NCBI GenBank assembly: GCA_949752745.1
Contig: OX457026.1
Span: forward strand, 76,619,275 to 76,683,274
Length of the DNA: 64,000 bases
Source: Protula sp. h YS-2021
Taxonomy: Eukaryota > Annelida > Polychaeta > Sabellida > Serpulidae
Direction of reading: 5' to 3'
Below the pieces are notes generated by a model that saw nothing but the letters and a program-made list of their open reading frames with translations, had not been told where the DNA came from and made no database searches. Below, one piece after another: positions 52,749 through 64,000 of this stretch (the first letter of the stretch is position 1; every line of letters begins with the position of its first letter). A program made the translations under genes and the position numbers.

Positions 52749-54587
52749 TTAACTTTCTGTTACTTTAATTTCAATCATCAGTCTGTCGTGCCCATCCCAG
52801 CAGAAGTTTCTGCCATCGCATGTGATGTATTTGATTCGATCTATGAGGCCGTTGAAAGCATGTAGAAGAAATGTATGTGAGTGTCCCTCGTTGATACTGG
52901 TAGTCACAGTGACGTTTTGATCATCACGAAGTGCAAAAAAAAGGCCTTGACTGAGAGTGAATTCATGCTTATGACGATGGTGCTTGGCATTAGCTGGCTG
53001 CGTTTCGAATGTGATTGTCAAGGACGAGGAGGAAGAAAATTCTGCAGCGTTGATGGGTTTGTACATGAGATACCCTTGTGATATTGGATCCATGGCAATT
53101 TCTTTCAATGCTTCAATTTCTTTCCAAAAGATGGATCCTTCTCCGTGAACAGGGGCTATGGGATAGCGCTGGCGTAGAACTCCGACACCCTCAATATCAG
53201 GGAAGAACACTCTGTGCCCAGAAGCCCTCACCCATCGTTCAGTTCCTGATGAGTCTAAGACAGCAACAGCAACCTTAGGGGTTGTATCCGCCGAGTCTGT
53301 GTCAACTTCTCTCCCTCCCTCGCAATCATAAAATTCGGCAGGTGTTTGGTAAAAATTCTTGCTGTTCGTACCATCAAACGCATTACCAGACCTACCATTT
53401 CTTCCTCCTGCCGTAACTTTGTTGTACTCCTGGCTTTGCTGATTGCCTCGGTAAGGAATGTTGTATGGGTTCCATTTACTCAGCGGAGTAAGATAAATAA
53501 TTTCTAAGGGGATGGCATAGGTCCACTTTTGTGACACGACTCTGCAGTTTTTCCCATGACATATTGTGACGTTCATACCAGCGATTTCATCTTGGTCTGT
53601 CATGGCCATATAGATGTTTTCATCAGCGAATCCCCTGAAGCGAAACTGTTGGCCCATAGCGCGCAGGCGATTCACGAACAGGTTCCTGTGATAATAGCCA
53701 GCATTCAATGGCAAGTCATGCTCATATGGATCCATGTACAGACGTTGTTCTAGTCCTTTGTCTTCAAAGTAAGCACCATAATTATTTTTACCCGGAATCT
53801 TGTGCATTAGAGAATCAAGGTAGCGGTGCTTCCCTTGTGAATCATTATCAAACGGGCTGTCTACACTGTTCAGCTGGAATCTTGCTAGTCTTGTCTTCTC
53901 AAAAACGCCTAAAGGCATATTATTTCTCAGTCGCGCCGAGAGATCATCAACAACTTTGAAGCGATCGATGGGAATATCTTCCTTCACAGGATGACACAAA
54001 ATGTCATAATTCCACTGCGCAAAAACGGGATATCCATCAGTAACGTTTATAACAGTACGAGGTAAGTAAGCTAAATTTTCTCCAGTGCCTTTGTACCCAG
54101 ATAAAGCCTGATATCTGGCCTTCTCTTCCAGTTCAAACCAGGTCTTTGCATTCAGAAAATGTCGGTCGCTTTCAAAAGGTTCCTCAAGATCATTATTCGA
54201 GTCTGTCCACATTCCCTCCATGTAACAGAGTATTGGTCTGAAGTATGGCTTGTAGTCACGAATAGAGGTGTCTTGATCACGCCACGCTCTGAAATACTCA
54301 CGCATTTCAGCGGTTTGATCCTCTACTGTAGATTGATTTAGTACACTTGGCGGTACTTCTGGAAATGGAACTGGATCCGTTGCTTGGTATTCTGTGGATG
54401 TAAGACTAGGCATTATTAAACCGTAATCGTTGTGACGGGTACGAAATTCAACACCATTTAAAACCGCGATAACTTCTCCCATGCCGATGGTTCTAATATT
54501 GTTGGCGTGGTCATGAATGGAGCTAAACGAATGTCCGTAGACGGAGTCCGAATGGTATGTTTTGGTCCCCTCACGAGCATGGCGAAC
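52749..54587 (-). CDS. Secreted protein of unknown family, large last exon
   Basis: 612 codons to the stop at 52749, entered in phase 0 from an acceptor TTTAACAG before 54587 (first residues VRHAREGTKTYHSDSVYG). No transmembrane segment. Rich in Tyr, Asp and Arg, with several His clusters: HSFSSIHDHANN near the start, AKHHRHKHEF and EGHSHTFLLHAF near the end, and single CHGKNC, YDCEGG and CDGRNFCWDGHD cysteine sites. N-glycosylation sequons (NVT, NQS) occur. I do not recognise the family. Histidine clusters suggest possible metal binding (speculation). It joins the signal/coiled-coil exon at 55119-55334 in frame, giving at least 684 residues. Confidence 0.75.
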   Translation of the reverse strand, partial: VRHAREGTKTYHSDSVYGHSFSSIHDHANNIRTIGMGEVIAVLNGVEFRTRHNDYGLIMPSLTSTEYQATDPVPFPEVPPSVLNQSTVEDQTAEMREYFRAWRDQDTSIRDYKPYFRPILCYMEGMWTDSNNDLEEPFESDRHFLNAKTWFELEEKARYQALSGYKGTGENLAYLPRTVINVTDGYPVFAQWNYDILCHPVKEDIPIDRFKVVDDLSARLRNNMPLGVFEKTRLARFQLNSVDSPFDNDSQGKHRYLDSLMHKIPGKNNYGAYFEDKGLEQRLYMDPYEHDLPLNAGYYHRNLFVNRLRAMGQQFRFRGFADENIYMAMTDQDEIAGMNVTICHGKNCRVVSQKWTYAIPLEIIYLTPLSKWNPYNIPYRGNQQSQEYNKVTAGGRNGRSGNAFDGTNSKNFYQTPAEFYDCEGGREVDTDSADTTPKVAVAVLDSSGTERWVRASGHRVFFPDIEGVGVLRQRYPIAPVHGEGSIFWKEIEALKEIAMDPISQGYLMYKPINAAEFSSSSSLTITFETQPANAKHHRHKHEFTLSQGLFFALRDDQNVTVTTSINEGHSHTFLLHAFNGLIDRIKYITCDGRNFCWDGHDRLMIEIKVTES

Positions 54588-55118
54588 CTGTTAAACCACA
54601 TTTGAATCAGTGCACAAATCTCTTTAATGCTGTGAAGAACATAGGTGAAAACCAGTTTTGAATGTTTAATGTCACTGGTTTACAACAACATTTTAATAGT
54701 TTTTCAGTTATGCTAATTTAATTAAACATTTCTTTTGAATCATTTTTTCGTTGTTTTAGTTGTTACATGTTAAAAAAAGTGCTGATGTGAATGGATCGGT
54801 TTTCAACTGTTATTAGGTATGTCGCTCATGTCGTTTACAGGTCTCTGAGCATGACGACCTCTTCTGCGGGCTTGCAACGGTTTAATATTATATTTTTTTA
54901 TCGTAAGATTTCCAGACTGGAAAGAATTTGCGTTAGGTCTTCATCGTTGTTTTTGAGCTTTTGATTTTTTTATTTTCACAGTACAGATAGCGAAGTCGGT
55001 CAACAACTACAAGCAATTCGTGCTCGATTCCCTGCTCACCACCCTGGCTAGATTCGAACCCTGGGCCCTCTGATCGCTCTACCAAAATGATTACATCATT
55101 GCTGAGAATGTGAATCAC

Positions 55119-55334
55119 CTGCTTTAGTCCAGAACTACCCTGCGATCGAGTTTGCTCTTCTATATGGAGCTGGGTTAGAATCGACTGTCGCGACAGCTGT
55201 GCGACTATATTTCTGAGCGACTCAAGCTCCTCCATAGACCGTTGCTGCTGTTGCAATATTTGATCCACTGTAGATAGCTCTGAATGCGATGTACCCCACA
55301 GACATCCAGCGATATAGACAGCCAGCGTCAATAT
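55119..55334 (-). CDS. Same gene: signal-peptide and coiled-coil exon
   Basis: 216 bp, phase 0 at both ends (acceptor TTTTTGTAG, donor AAAGCAG|GTGATT). It encodes ILTLAVYIAGCLWGTSHS, the body of a signal peptide, then a heptad-like Gln/Leu/Glu-rich stretch VDQILQQQQRSMEELESLRN and IVAQLSRQS. The initiating Met must lie in a further upstream exon not identified. The open frame continues past 55119 but only through an unrelated tRNA-like intron sequence. Confidence 0.65.
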
Positions 55335-55414
55335 CTACAAAAACAAATGATGGCAAGGAACACTATGGGAACACAAAGATCTCCTTTTGTATGGAATGCC
55401 TTTTTGACATTTAT

Positions 55415-55935
55415 TAGGAAATTATTGATATCAAGAATTAATTTTTGATCTCGAAAATTGATTTTTTGATATTACGAATCAATTTTTTATCTCAAAAAAT
55501 CATATTTTGATATCGGGAATTAATTTTTGTTATCTTTAATTGTATTTTTGATATCTCTAAATGTATTCCTGATTTCCTTTTATTGATATCAAGAATTTAT
55601 TTCAGATAACAACATTTTGTAATATACAATATACTGGTCCTTGTATACAGAATCTTTCTTCAAATTTTTTATTTTTTAAGCAATTCTTGAGATCCAAAAT
55701 TGTGTTGTTGTTATTGATCTCAATAATTCAAGTTTTCATCTCCAAAATATAATTGACGATTCGTTATATTTTATGCAAATGTGTATCTTCCTTATGATTT
55801 TTTAAGTTGATTTTTTTATCTCAAAAATAATTTTTTGTCATCTAAAATTCAAATACTGATAGCAAAATATAAATTATTGAGATCTACAGTGATTTATTGA
55901 TATCTTTAATTATATTTTGATATCAAAAATAAGCA
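55415..55935. repeat. Degenerate TTGATATCAAAAAT repeat
   Basis: Palindromic GATATC and ATCTCAAAAAT-type units recur about every 19-22 bp for 500 bp, in both orientations. AT-rich low complexity. Confidence 0.6.
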
Positions 55936-57449
55936 TTAAATGTTAACACGGCATTCCATACTTTTACGACATTATGACGAAGGGTACTTTTAGCGCCAAA
56001 CAGAAATCGCGTCAAAAGTCACTATGTGACCTAAAACAGCGCACCACAAATTAATCCCGGAGAATATTTTCAAAGATGAGGACATGCTCCCACTGGCAAG
56101 CCTTCGCTTTCATGTAAATTTTTTAAACAGGAACGACTCCAAAGCCTGTTTGATAGTAGAGCAAGAAATTCTGGGAGCAAAGCAAAACTAACTAGAACCG
56201 CATTTCGCTAGCGAAATGTTAAACACTTGACAAAAATTGAAACGCAAAAAACACTTCCTTTAATTTGTTCTTTCTTGAATTATATAAAGTATTTTACAAC
56301 ATGCATACAGTGTGTTATACAACTATGTACAGAGCTTATGGCACAGCATGTATGCGGCTTATAATATTCTAAAAAAATCGGACCATTGTCAAGAAAAAAC
56401 TCCATAGGTTGATAACTTAATACCAGCTAAATATATTAGCAAACAACACAGCTTGAATGCGTCTTATAAGCCGAGTAGTGTTTGGTTTTTGTTGAGTTAA
56501 GGTTTAATTGACTCATTCAGGCATACGCTGTGTTATCTGTTTTCCGCAGCGAGAGCTCGCACAAAGTTGAGCAACTGTGTGGTGTTCTTTGCTATACGTT
56601 AAATGCTCCGCATTTACTTGCAAAAATACAATCTTTTCACATGGCGTTTTAACAAAGAAAACGAAATCGAAGACGAAAATAAAAAGTGCCAAGCACATGT
56701 TCAGATCAAGCTCTTCATAAGTTCCAAGTTTCATGGTCCTAGGGCCCATAGTGTTAGAGAGGAAGAAGACACAAAAAATCGGAAATCTGTCAAGAAGAAA
56801 AAAAGGACGAACGGCTGCTTGCACAAATTCATATAACCCTTACAAGCTAACAGCTTGTCAAGTGTTCATGACAAAAGAGAAAGGATTATCAAACCAGAAA
56901 ATTTTCAAGGCTTGGCGAAAAATAAATGAAGCAAAATTTTTGCACTGATTTTTCTTGGTACTTCGAAACTTCTTGGAAATAAGTACTTCTGAGTTACTTT
57001 TTTCCCCCAAGACTTAAATAATTAGGTAAATTAAAATTTTCTGATTTAGTTCAACTCCTATTTATAAATTGTTTATATTTAGCATAATGAGCGTTAGTAA
57101 AAGTCATAAAGCAGTTCAATGTCTATAATAGGAAGCAAAAAACTACCTAAACTTCAGAAATATTAGCCGCTAACCAAACGCGGACACCTTTGTTATCTTC
57201 ACACCCTGAACGTGGAGTGTGAAAATAATTTTCAAAACACCTATTGTCACCAAATTACATATTTATGAGTGCACTCGCATCGAGAATGCACGTTACTGCA
57301 ATCAAATAAGCAAAAAAAAACACTTACATTATCGAGATTGTCCGTGGACAATGCCTCAGCTCATGAATGTTGATGTCAGGATTTATGACACAGAAACATA
57401 ACCACCAACCAAAATTTCAAGACAGTAAGGCTGTGCACCTGGCATCAAT
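55936..57449. other. No gene recognised
   Basis: Could contain the first exon of the secreted-protein gene, but none was identified. Short frames only. Confidence 0.4.
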
Positions 57450-58277
57450 CAAGCTGGTTTGTTGTCAATATTTTCCCCAGTTTTTAGCGAATCACCAATT
57501 TTCAGTGAAATGCTGATGCCCGCTGCCTTCAATAAAAATATCAAAACAATAAGACCATATGCTTGGGTCTTGTAGTTTTCGCCAATATTTTCATTATTTG
57601 TTCGTAAACTACCAAAAAAACAACAATAGCCAGGTAGACACTTGTGTGTCCTTCATTCATTCAGCAGGAGTAAATATGTTTTTAAAGAAATTTGATTTAG
57701 ATCAATATTTCGGCCAATTTTGGTAGATCGTCAAACAAAAATAAAAGCCAGGCACGTACTTACTGTATGCCACATTTAACCAACATTTCGAGACAGGAAG
57801 ACTATTTCAGCTAAGGCTTTACTAAAACTTGAACTTTTTTTGCAATTCGCCTGCCAGTTTTTGAGGAATCAAAAGAAATTATAACCAAGTAGGTGACAAT
57901 GCTCCCCATCTTTAATAAAAAAATTCAACAGAGTTAGGCCATATACTGGGCGTCAGTTAGATTTCAATAAGAAAATGTTTTTTTCGCCAGTATTTAATCG
58001 ATTTTTTTGCGAATCACAACAAAAAATAATATTAAGGCACGAGCTAACTGAAATGTTTATTGTGAACTAAGATTTTACAGGTTTTTTTGGTGGGGGTGGG
58101 GGTGTTCGCCAATATTTCTCTCAATTGGCGAATCACCAAAACAAGTAGTAACCAGGTGGGTGGTAATGCCTGATACCTTCGTTAACATTTCAAGGCAGAA
58201 GACTATTTTCCTGGCGTCAGTTAAGATTTTCCGAAAACACTTTGAGTTTTTGTTAATATTTCTGCCTTTATCCTAAC

Positions 58278-58312
<35 letters not shown>

Positions 58313-59390
58313 ACAATAAATGTCCAGTTCAGCAGCAATGACTGCTATCTAAAATTTCAAAACAGTAAGGCCATTTCTCCGGTGTGAGTTAAGATTTCAC
58401 TGAAAAATTGCTGTTTTCTTCGCCAATATTTTTTTTTTGAATCACCAAAAAAGTAATAGCGAGGTGTAATTTGTGCCCCTTATGTTATATCAGAATTGTA
58501 GGACGTTTCCATTAAACTCGCAGGAGGAGATTCACAAAAATTGGTTTTTGGCTAATATTTCAGCCAATTTTAGGAAAATCACGAAAAAAGTAATAGCCAG
58601 GTGTATACCAATGCCACCTACATTTAACCAATATTCCAAGACATTGAGGCCATATAGCTAGAGCCAGTTAAGTTTTCAATAAGATATACAGTTTTCGCCA
58701 ATATTTCCCCCAAATTTTTGGCGAATCACCAAACACAATTGTAGCCAGGTAGGCACTAATGCCCGCTTTCTTCATTCTAAATTTTAAGACGGTAAGATTA
58801 CATCGGTAGTGTAAGTTACAATTTTAGTAAGAATTGGTTTTTCGCCAATATCTACGTTATTTTTCCGAATAACGAAAAAAGGTAATAACAAGGTAATTAC
58901 CAATGACAGCTATCTTTTAGCAAAATTTTAAGACAGTCAGGCCATTTCCCTGGTGTAATTTAGGATTTTATTGAAAATTTTGTGTGTTTTTTCGCCAATA
59001 TTTCTGCCAATTTTTGGCGAATTACGTAAAAATAATAACATCCAAGTAAGAAGTAATGTCCGCTTCCCTCATTTAAATTTTAAGACGGTAAGCTTATATG
59101 ACTAAACTTTGTTAAGATTTTAGTAAGAAACTACTTTGTTACCAATATTCCATCCAATTTTTGGCGAATCACTCAAGAAAGTAATAGCTAAGTGGACATT
59201 TATGCCTCTGAATTCCACTAAAATTTTAGAACGTCTTCATTAAAACCCTAGAAGGAGATACATTTTATGGAAAATTAGGTTTTGGCCAATACTTCAGCTA
59301 ATGTTTGGCGAATTGCCAAAAAAAAGTAACAGCCAGGTAAGTACTCCGCTACTTTCAATCAAAATTTCAAGACATTCAAGCTAAAACCCA
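57450..59390. repeat. Tandem satellite, about 146-bp unit, 13-14 copies
   Basis: The phrase TTCGCCAATATTTC (with variants) followed by GCCAATTTTTGGCGAATCAC and then AAAAAAGTAATAGCCAGGTA recurs at about 57583, 57711, 57850, 57995, 58109, 58250, 58421, 58551, 58695, 58843, 58995, 59140 and 59284. Copies are diverged by many substitutions and small indels; an A44 tract (58275-58310 region) interrupts one. The palindromic TTGGCGAA pairs with TTCGCCAA within each unit. Confidence 0.85.
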
Positions 59391-59447
59391 AAAGATACGA
59401 GTTTTAAACTTCAAAGCGTACACACGCACTTACTTTTGACTTCTATA

Positions 59448-59562
59448 GTTCCTGCTTCTATGGAAGCTGGGGCTAAAAATGTTAACGTGCCGGTTGTAGC
59501 CTTTTGGTTGGCGGATACCGAGTACACTTCCGAAATAGCACCTTCTTGTGGCAAACTGGATA
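59448..59562 (-). CDS. Possible exon fragment
   Basis: On the minus strand the stretch AISEVYSVSANQKATTGTLT then FLAPASIEAGTIEVK looks like a protein beta-sandwich fragment and ends at a fair donor (CAAAA|GTAAGTG). The acceptor side is poor because a G tract precedes it. No family assigned; could be chance. Confidence 0.25.
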
Positions 59563-61284
59563 CCCCCCCCCCCCCGTCCCCGTCATATTTTTTGTTCTTT
59601 CTCAATAAAAGTGGCATTCCTCGCATATATATGCAACCATGTACTCCTCTCTTACCTTTCGTATCAACAAACGATAGTCTATTATTATTATTATTATTAT
59701 CATTAATTATTAATTATTATTATTATTATTCTGTTTATGACTAACAGCTTGTGTAGCTATGGATTGTCAAGTTATATACATTTATGCAACAGACAGTTTG
59801 AACAGCATGTACACTGTCAGTTCAATTAATGACTGCTGTAACTTAATCCTTGATCCTTAAAAGTATAAGTTTTGGCGACTTTTACATGAAAATGCAGTAT
59901 TTTTATGTCTAATTTCTTAATTAACTAAATAAATATCCTGAAAATTCTTTAAAAACAATTAGGCAATCCTAGTGTTTTTAATTTGTGAAAAATGGTGCGT
60001 AATTTTTAATGGAAGGGCCTGGAGATCGGGGTTGGTTTCCAAAATTGCTTTTCGTGCCCCAAATCGAACCGAGAACAATCTATTAGGAAACATTACAGCA
60101 ATCGAAACTACGAGAGAATTCATAGAGGATGAACCAAATAAACTGCACACTTGATACCATTAATGACATTTTTGGATATTTTTTGTAAATAAAACATTTT
60201 GTATGAGCACTTTGGATAATTACTGGTGCAGAAATGAATCTAATGTGAATAAATAAAACTTGACCTGCAGAAATATTGTTCACTAAATCATCTCCATGTC
60301 TTGATCCTCTGCTTAATGAAATATGCGGTCTAATAAATAATGCGGTCAACCTGCGTCTTGGGCAGCATATTGCACGCGTTATGTGTGTCATACAAGGTGT
60401 TGAATAATAGGGGTACATTTCACGATTCGGGTCAAGCATTGCACTTATCTCATATATTGTCAAGGCTACTTCACACTGACCAGAACGGGTTCAAATTAAA
60501 ACTGACAGACTCGTTAAAAGATTTGTTTTCAAATCGAGCAGGAACGGAATTGGTTTGAATCAAGTTGTTCTAATATTGATGTCCTAAAACAAGTTGCTAA
60601 ATTACACTGTTTTTTAAATAGAACATGCCGTACATTATGCTAAACTAAAAGTGATTTTTATGATCTCTTTTTATACACATATGTATTTCATTAATTTTTA
60701 TATTGATTTATTCTTTCAACAAAAATTTGTAGTTTTGATAAATAAATAAATAAATAATAATCTAAAAATGTACTGCGATATGTGGGTTACAGTACATTAT
60801 TATCTGAGAAAATGAGCGCGAAAATAAATGTGGTGTCATCGAATTCTACTAATATGTTGTTGAAAGTAGCCACTGGCAGGCATCGACCAGGAGTAATTGA
60901 TCTTGTTTTTCTTCAACCGGTCGAGTTATTTAAATCATAAATAATAAAGTTAATTTTTTTTTTTTTTAAACTGACTCGACCTGGCCCATAACATTTCTTA
61001 CTAAAACCAAAAAGACGGACTTTACGTTCGGGTGTAAAAAAATTTAAGCACAAACAAATACCCAGACCGTAGAACTACTAGTGAAAGTAGCAGGGGGGGG
61101 GGGGGGGGGGGTAGAAAAATAACAAGAGATTCGGAGCTAATCGGATCGTTTTCTGTTAGAATTTTTTTAAAGGATAATCAGCCAAGTCAACACTGAATTA
61201 GAAACAAGATTATTTTAATTTCGCGCCTTATACAACATAACGCGTCTGACATATCGTCGTCTATCTCCTTGAGTTGTTTATTGC
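59563..61284. other. No gene recognised
   Basis: Contains a C13 tract (59563-59577), ATT microsatellite (59683-59728), a G18 tract (61093-61110) and AT-rich sequence. Confidence 0.4.
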
Positions 61285-62033
61285 GAGTCTAGGCCCAAAC
61301 CCCCCCCGGCCCTAACCCCCCCCCCCGTCAAAACCCCCCCGACTAAAACCCCCCGGCGGCCTAAACCCCCCGACCCAAAACCCCCCCGTTCTCAAAGAAA
61401 TGTGTCATGATAATTTGTTCTGGCGCCTCTTTTCGCACTCGTACGAAACATAGCCATTTGCTAGAATTTTTTGCTTTACGTACAAATGCCCTTCGTACAA
61501 TATCTTTGGATTCCCTTTAGCAGATGTGATGTATTCCATGATGGTAGCGTGATTTTTCACAGCAATCTGGGTCACTAAATTACCCATTCAAGTGAATCAC
61601 AATGGATATAAGTTACATGAATCCCGGACAAAACGGCGACGGCCAAAACGGCTGATCTCGCAACCGGCATATGAATTGCAATTTTTAATGTGTACACACT
61701 CATCAATCGTAAGAGCCATTGCAATTTCAAAAACTGAGTGTCATCATCAATGGATGTATGAAGTTTCTTTTATAATGATGATCAATTCCTTCAGTGGTTC
61801 GGAAATTGCAATTTTAAACGCCGTGTGGTCTCTTCAATGGGCATTTGAAGTGTAATTAACAATGTGGATGTATCGCAATTACAAAATATAAAATAGACCT
61901 GAGAACCGGGGGGTTTTGGGTCGGGGGGTTTAGGCCGCCGGGGGGTTTTAGTCGGGGGCGTTTTGACGGGGGGGTAGGGCCGGGGGGGGTTTCGGTCGGG
62001 GGGGGGGGGTTTGGGCCTGTTCCCGTTTATTGC
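61276..62033. mobile_element. Fold-back element with C6/G6-unit arms and 9-bp target duplication
   Basis: The direct repeat GTTTATTGC at 61276-61284 and 62025-62033 flanks an element of 740 bp (61285-62024). Arms of about 110 bp are inverted arrays of units like GGCCTAAACCCCCCG and GACTAAAACCCCCC. The ends, GAGTCTAGGCCC on the left and GGGAACAGGCCC (inverse) on the right, resemble those of the element at 1400-2156 (TCAACAGGAC and GGGTCTAGGAC). The interior of about 500 bp has no gene. A 9-bp target and such arms fit FB/Mutator-like non-autonomous elements. Confidence 0.7.
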
Positions 62034-62406
62034 TTAACACATGTGTCTCTGTTAAATCGGGATGAAAACTTTTAAGTTGAAACTGGCAATACACTTTTCA
62101 CAGGTGAATTTTCAATAAATTGAACGTGAAATTTAAATTAGACAGACCACTCGCCCTAGATTTAGGACATGTTCTTATGTACTGTTCGGCCATTTTGTGA
62201 TCTCATACCGTAAGCGAGCTTGCCTAGTCAGTGCACACTAACACAGACCACTAATGTACATCTGCATATGTGTATGTCAAGTTTTTATGTGGGTAGGAGG
62301 GAGGGAGGGGTACAACGAGTTGTCTGTTGTACGTTACACTCAACTTTTAACTGTAAACCGACACGATAAAATTTGAGCATTGTATTTCAATACCTAACTA
62401 TTTTTC
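62034..62406. other. Intergenic, no gene seen
   Basis: No recognisable feature. Confidence 0.45.
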
Positions 62407-62524
<118 letters not shown>

Positions 62525-62686
62525 CACTCGTATTCAACAATTGTTTCTGAGTTATCTTTTTTTTATTTTAGACTTATATAAATGCATGTCACCTTTTAAA
62601 AGATTTATGTTATTCTTATATTCAGTTTTTCCAGGCAGTTTATTTTATTTTTTTATGCTCGTTATCTCTCTGCCCTCCTCCCCCGG

Positions 62687-62798
<112 letters not shown>

Positions 62799-64000
62799 TC
62801 TGGTTCCCGGAAACCGAATCTTGAGTGAAAAATATGCACAGTTGCTTACCATTTTGAAGTGATATGATATCCAGTTTTAATAATTGATTCTGAGAGGAGC
62901 ACAGCACAAGCAACACTGTGTGACCTTACAATCACCCTGTTACTGTCTGTCATGCATCTCAGCCCAACGCGACCTTGTTTTGAGTTTTAGCAAATCCCCC
63001 TATGTTTATAAAAAAATACACCTCAGATTTTTATAATCTTGTGCGATTTATTCAGTGACCTTCTTTGCACTAAGGGGTCATCCATAAAGAACGCCCATAA
63101 AATCAACGTGGGGACTTGGGGGTCAAGTGAAATGCACATGCCTATATGCAAGCAGAGGTGGGTCGGGAGTAGGGGTGATTGGCTCTGTCTATTATTTAAC
63201 AGATGTGAATGAATATCATAGTGATATTGCTCTGTTTTCAAATATGCATCTATTTTATTATAAACCTGTATAGATTTCGTTATACTGTGCAAATCTCGAA
63301 CTACTTGAGGGAAATAAAAAAGTGTTTGTAAAGTATTCTACATTATTTTTCTGTATGAACTTAAAACCAAAAGGAAGTTTTTAAAAAACAATGTTAAATC
63401 TACACTTTACCATTGCCCAGAACCCCCCTAACCCTGTTGATAAGAAATCTATAATACCCTCAAAAAGAAATTTTAAAGCAATTTTCGTATGTCAATTATA
63501 TGTAGGGTATCTGAGGGTAACGCCTTTTCTAAGTTTAGGTCAAATGTGCAGCATTGGGTTCTTCTGCGCGTTCTTGATTTTAGGCAAACTTTATTCAGAA
63601 TCTAGATGTCGATGACCGAATTGCAGATATCATTAATGAGTTTGTTATTCATATCTAATTAGTTACATACATCTAAAATTATTAACAGGTGTCAAAAGAA
63701 AGATAAATAATTCAATTATTTAAACGTTATGTAAAACACCATGAATGCCCAAAATTATTTAGAATTTCATTTGCATTTGTAGGGTTTTCATTAAAAATAC
63801 CTGAAAAATACAATTTCAGAAATAGCTTATTCACAGTAGAAGTCTTAAATGAACATGTTATAGTCTCTAATTTTAATGTAGAAACAACTAGTTAAAACAC
63901 AACTAGTGGATTTGATACATTTATTTGAATTGAAGATATATTATGTCTGATTATAGATATTTGTAATTTAATGTTATGACATGTAATGTTGTCAGAAAAA
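62799..64000. other. No gene recognised
   Basis: AT-rich to the end of the window; only short frames without features. Confidence 0.4.

Overview
This is a eukaryotic nuclear window, AT-rich and intron-bearing. It is most likely from a marine invertebrate, and a mollusc-like lophotrochozoan is my best guess (inference). The grounds are spliced animal genes (a class A GPCR, a deoxyribonucleoside kinase, a secreted coiled-coil protein), dense MITE-like repeats with TGTCTCCC or GTCCCCCGC ends and long microsatellites, and a complete Polinton/Maverick.

Layout. 1-3,030 holds three fold-back elements whose inverted arms are arrays of short units; one is nested in another. 3,378-26,189 is a GPCR gene on the minus strand (exon 3 at 3,378-4,249, exon 2 at 4,516-4,752, exon 1 at 25,976-26,189). 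Its 21-kb first intron contains the Polinton, 7,875-25,212, bounded by a perfect 6-bp target duplication CAGTTG and about 2.1-kb terminal inverted repeats (TIRs). 26,190-37,750 is repeat-rich with no gene recognised. 37,752-40,001 is seven exons of a TK2/dNK-type kinase on the minus strand. 40,002-52,748 is again intergenic or intronic with repeats. 52,749-55,334 is two exons of a secreted protein of unknown family. 57,450-59,390 is a tandem satellite of about 146 bp. 61,285-62,024 is a further fold-back element with a 9-bp target duplication and C-rich/G-rich arms.

The Polinton carries an uninterrupted core set. On the plus strand is protein-primed DNA polymerase B, then a PC4-like single-stranded-DNA-binding protein and three related small proteins. 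On the minus strand, tightly overlapping, are integrase with chromodomain, FtsK/HerA packaging ATPase, two conserved small proteins, a putatively acylated small protein, minor capsid protein, a small basic adenovirus-core-like protein, double-jelly-roll major capsid protein and adenain-type cysteine protease. Four more small proteins lie next to the right TIR. The two transcription directions converge at about 15.3 kb, where there are poly(A) signals on both strands. The polymerase, integrase and termini would copy and integrate the DNA; the capsid, ATPase and protease set would build virions; the PC4-like proteins may coat displaced single strands (inference).

The most interesting observations are the PC4-like paralogue array, the tRNA-Met-like sequence and ATF/CRE cluster in the TIRs, a possible shared leader intron in the TIRs, and the fold-back family with 9-10-bp target duplications.
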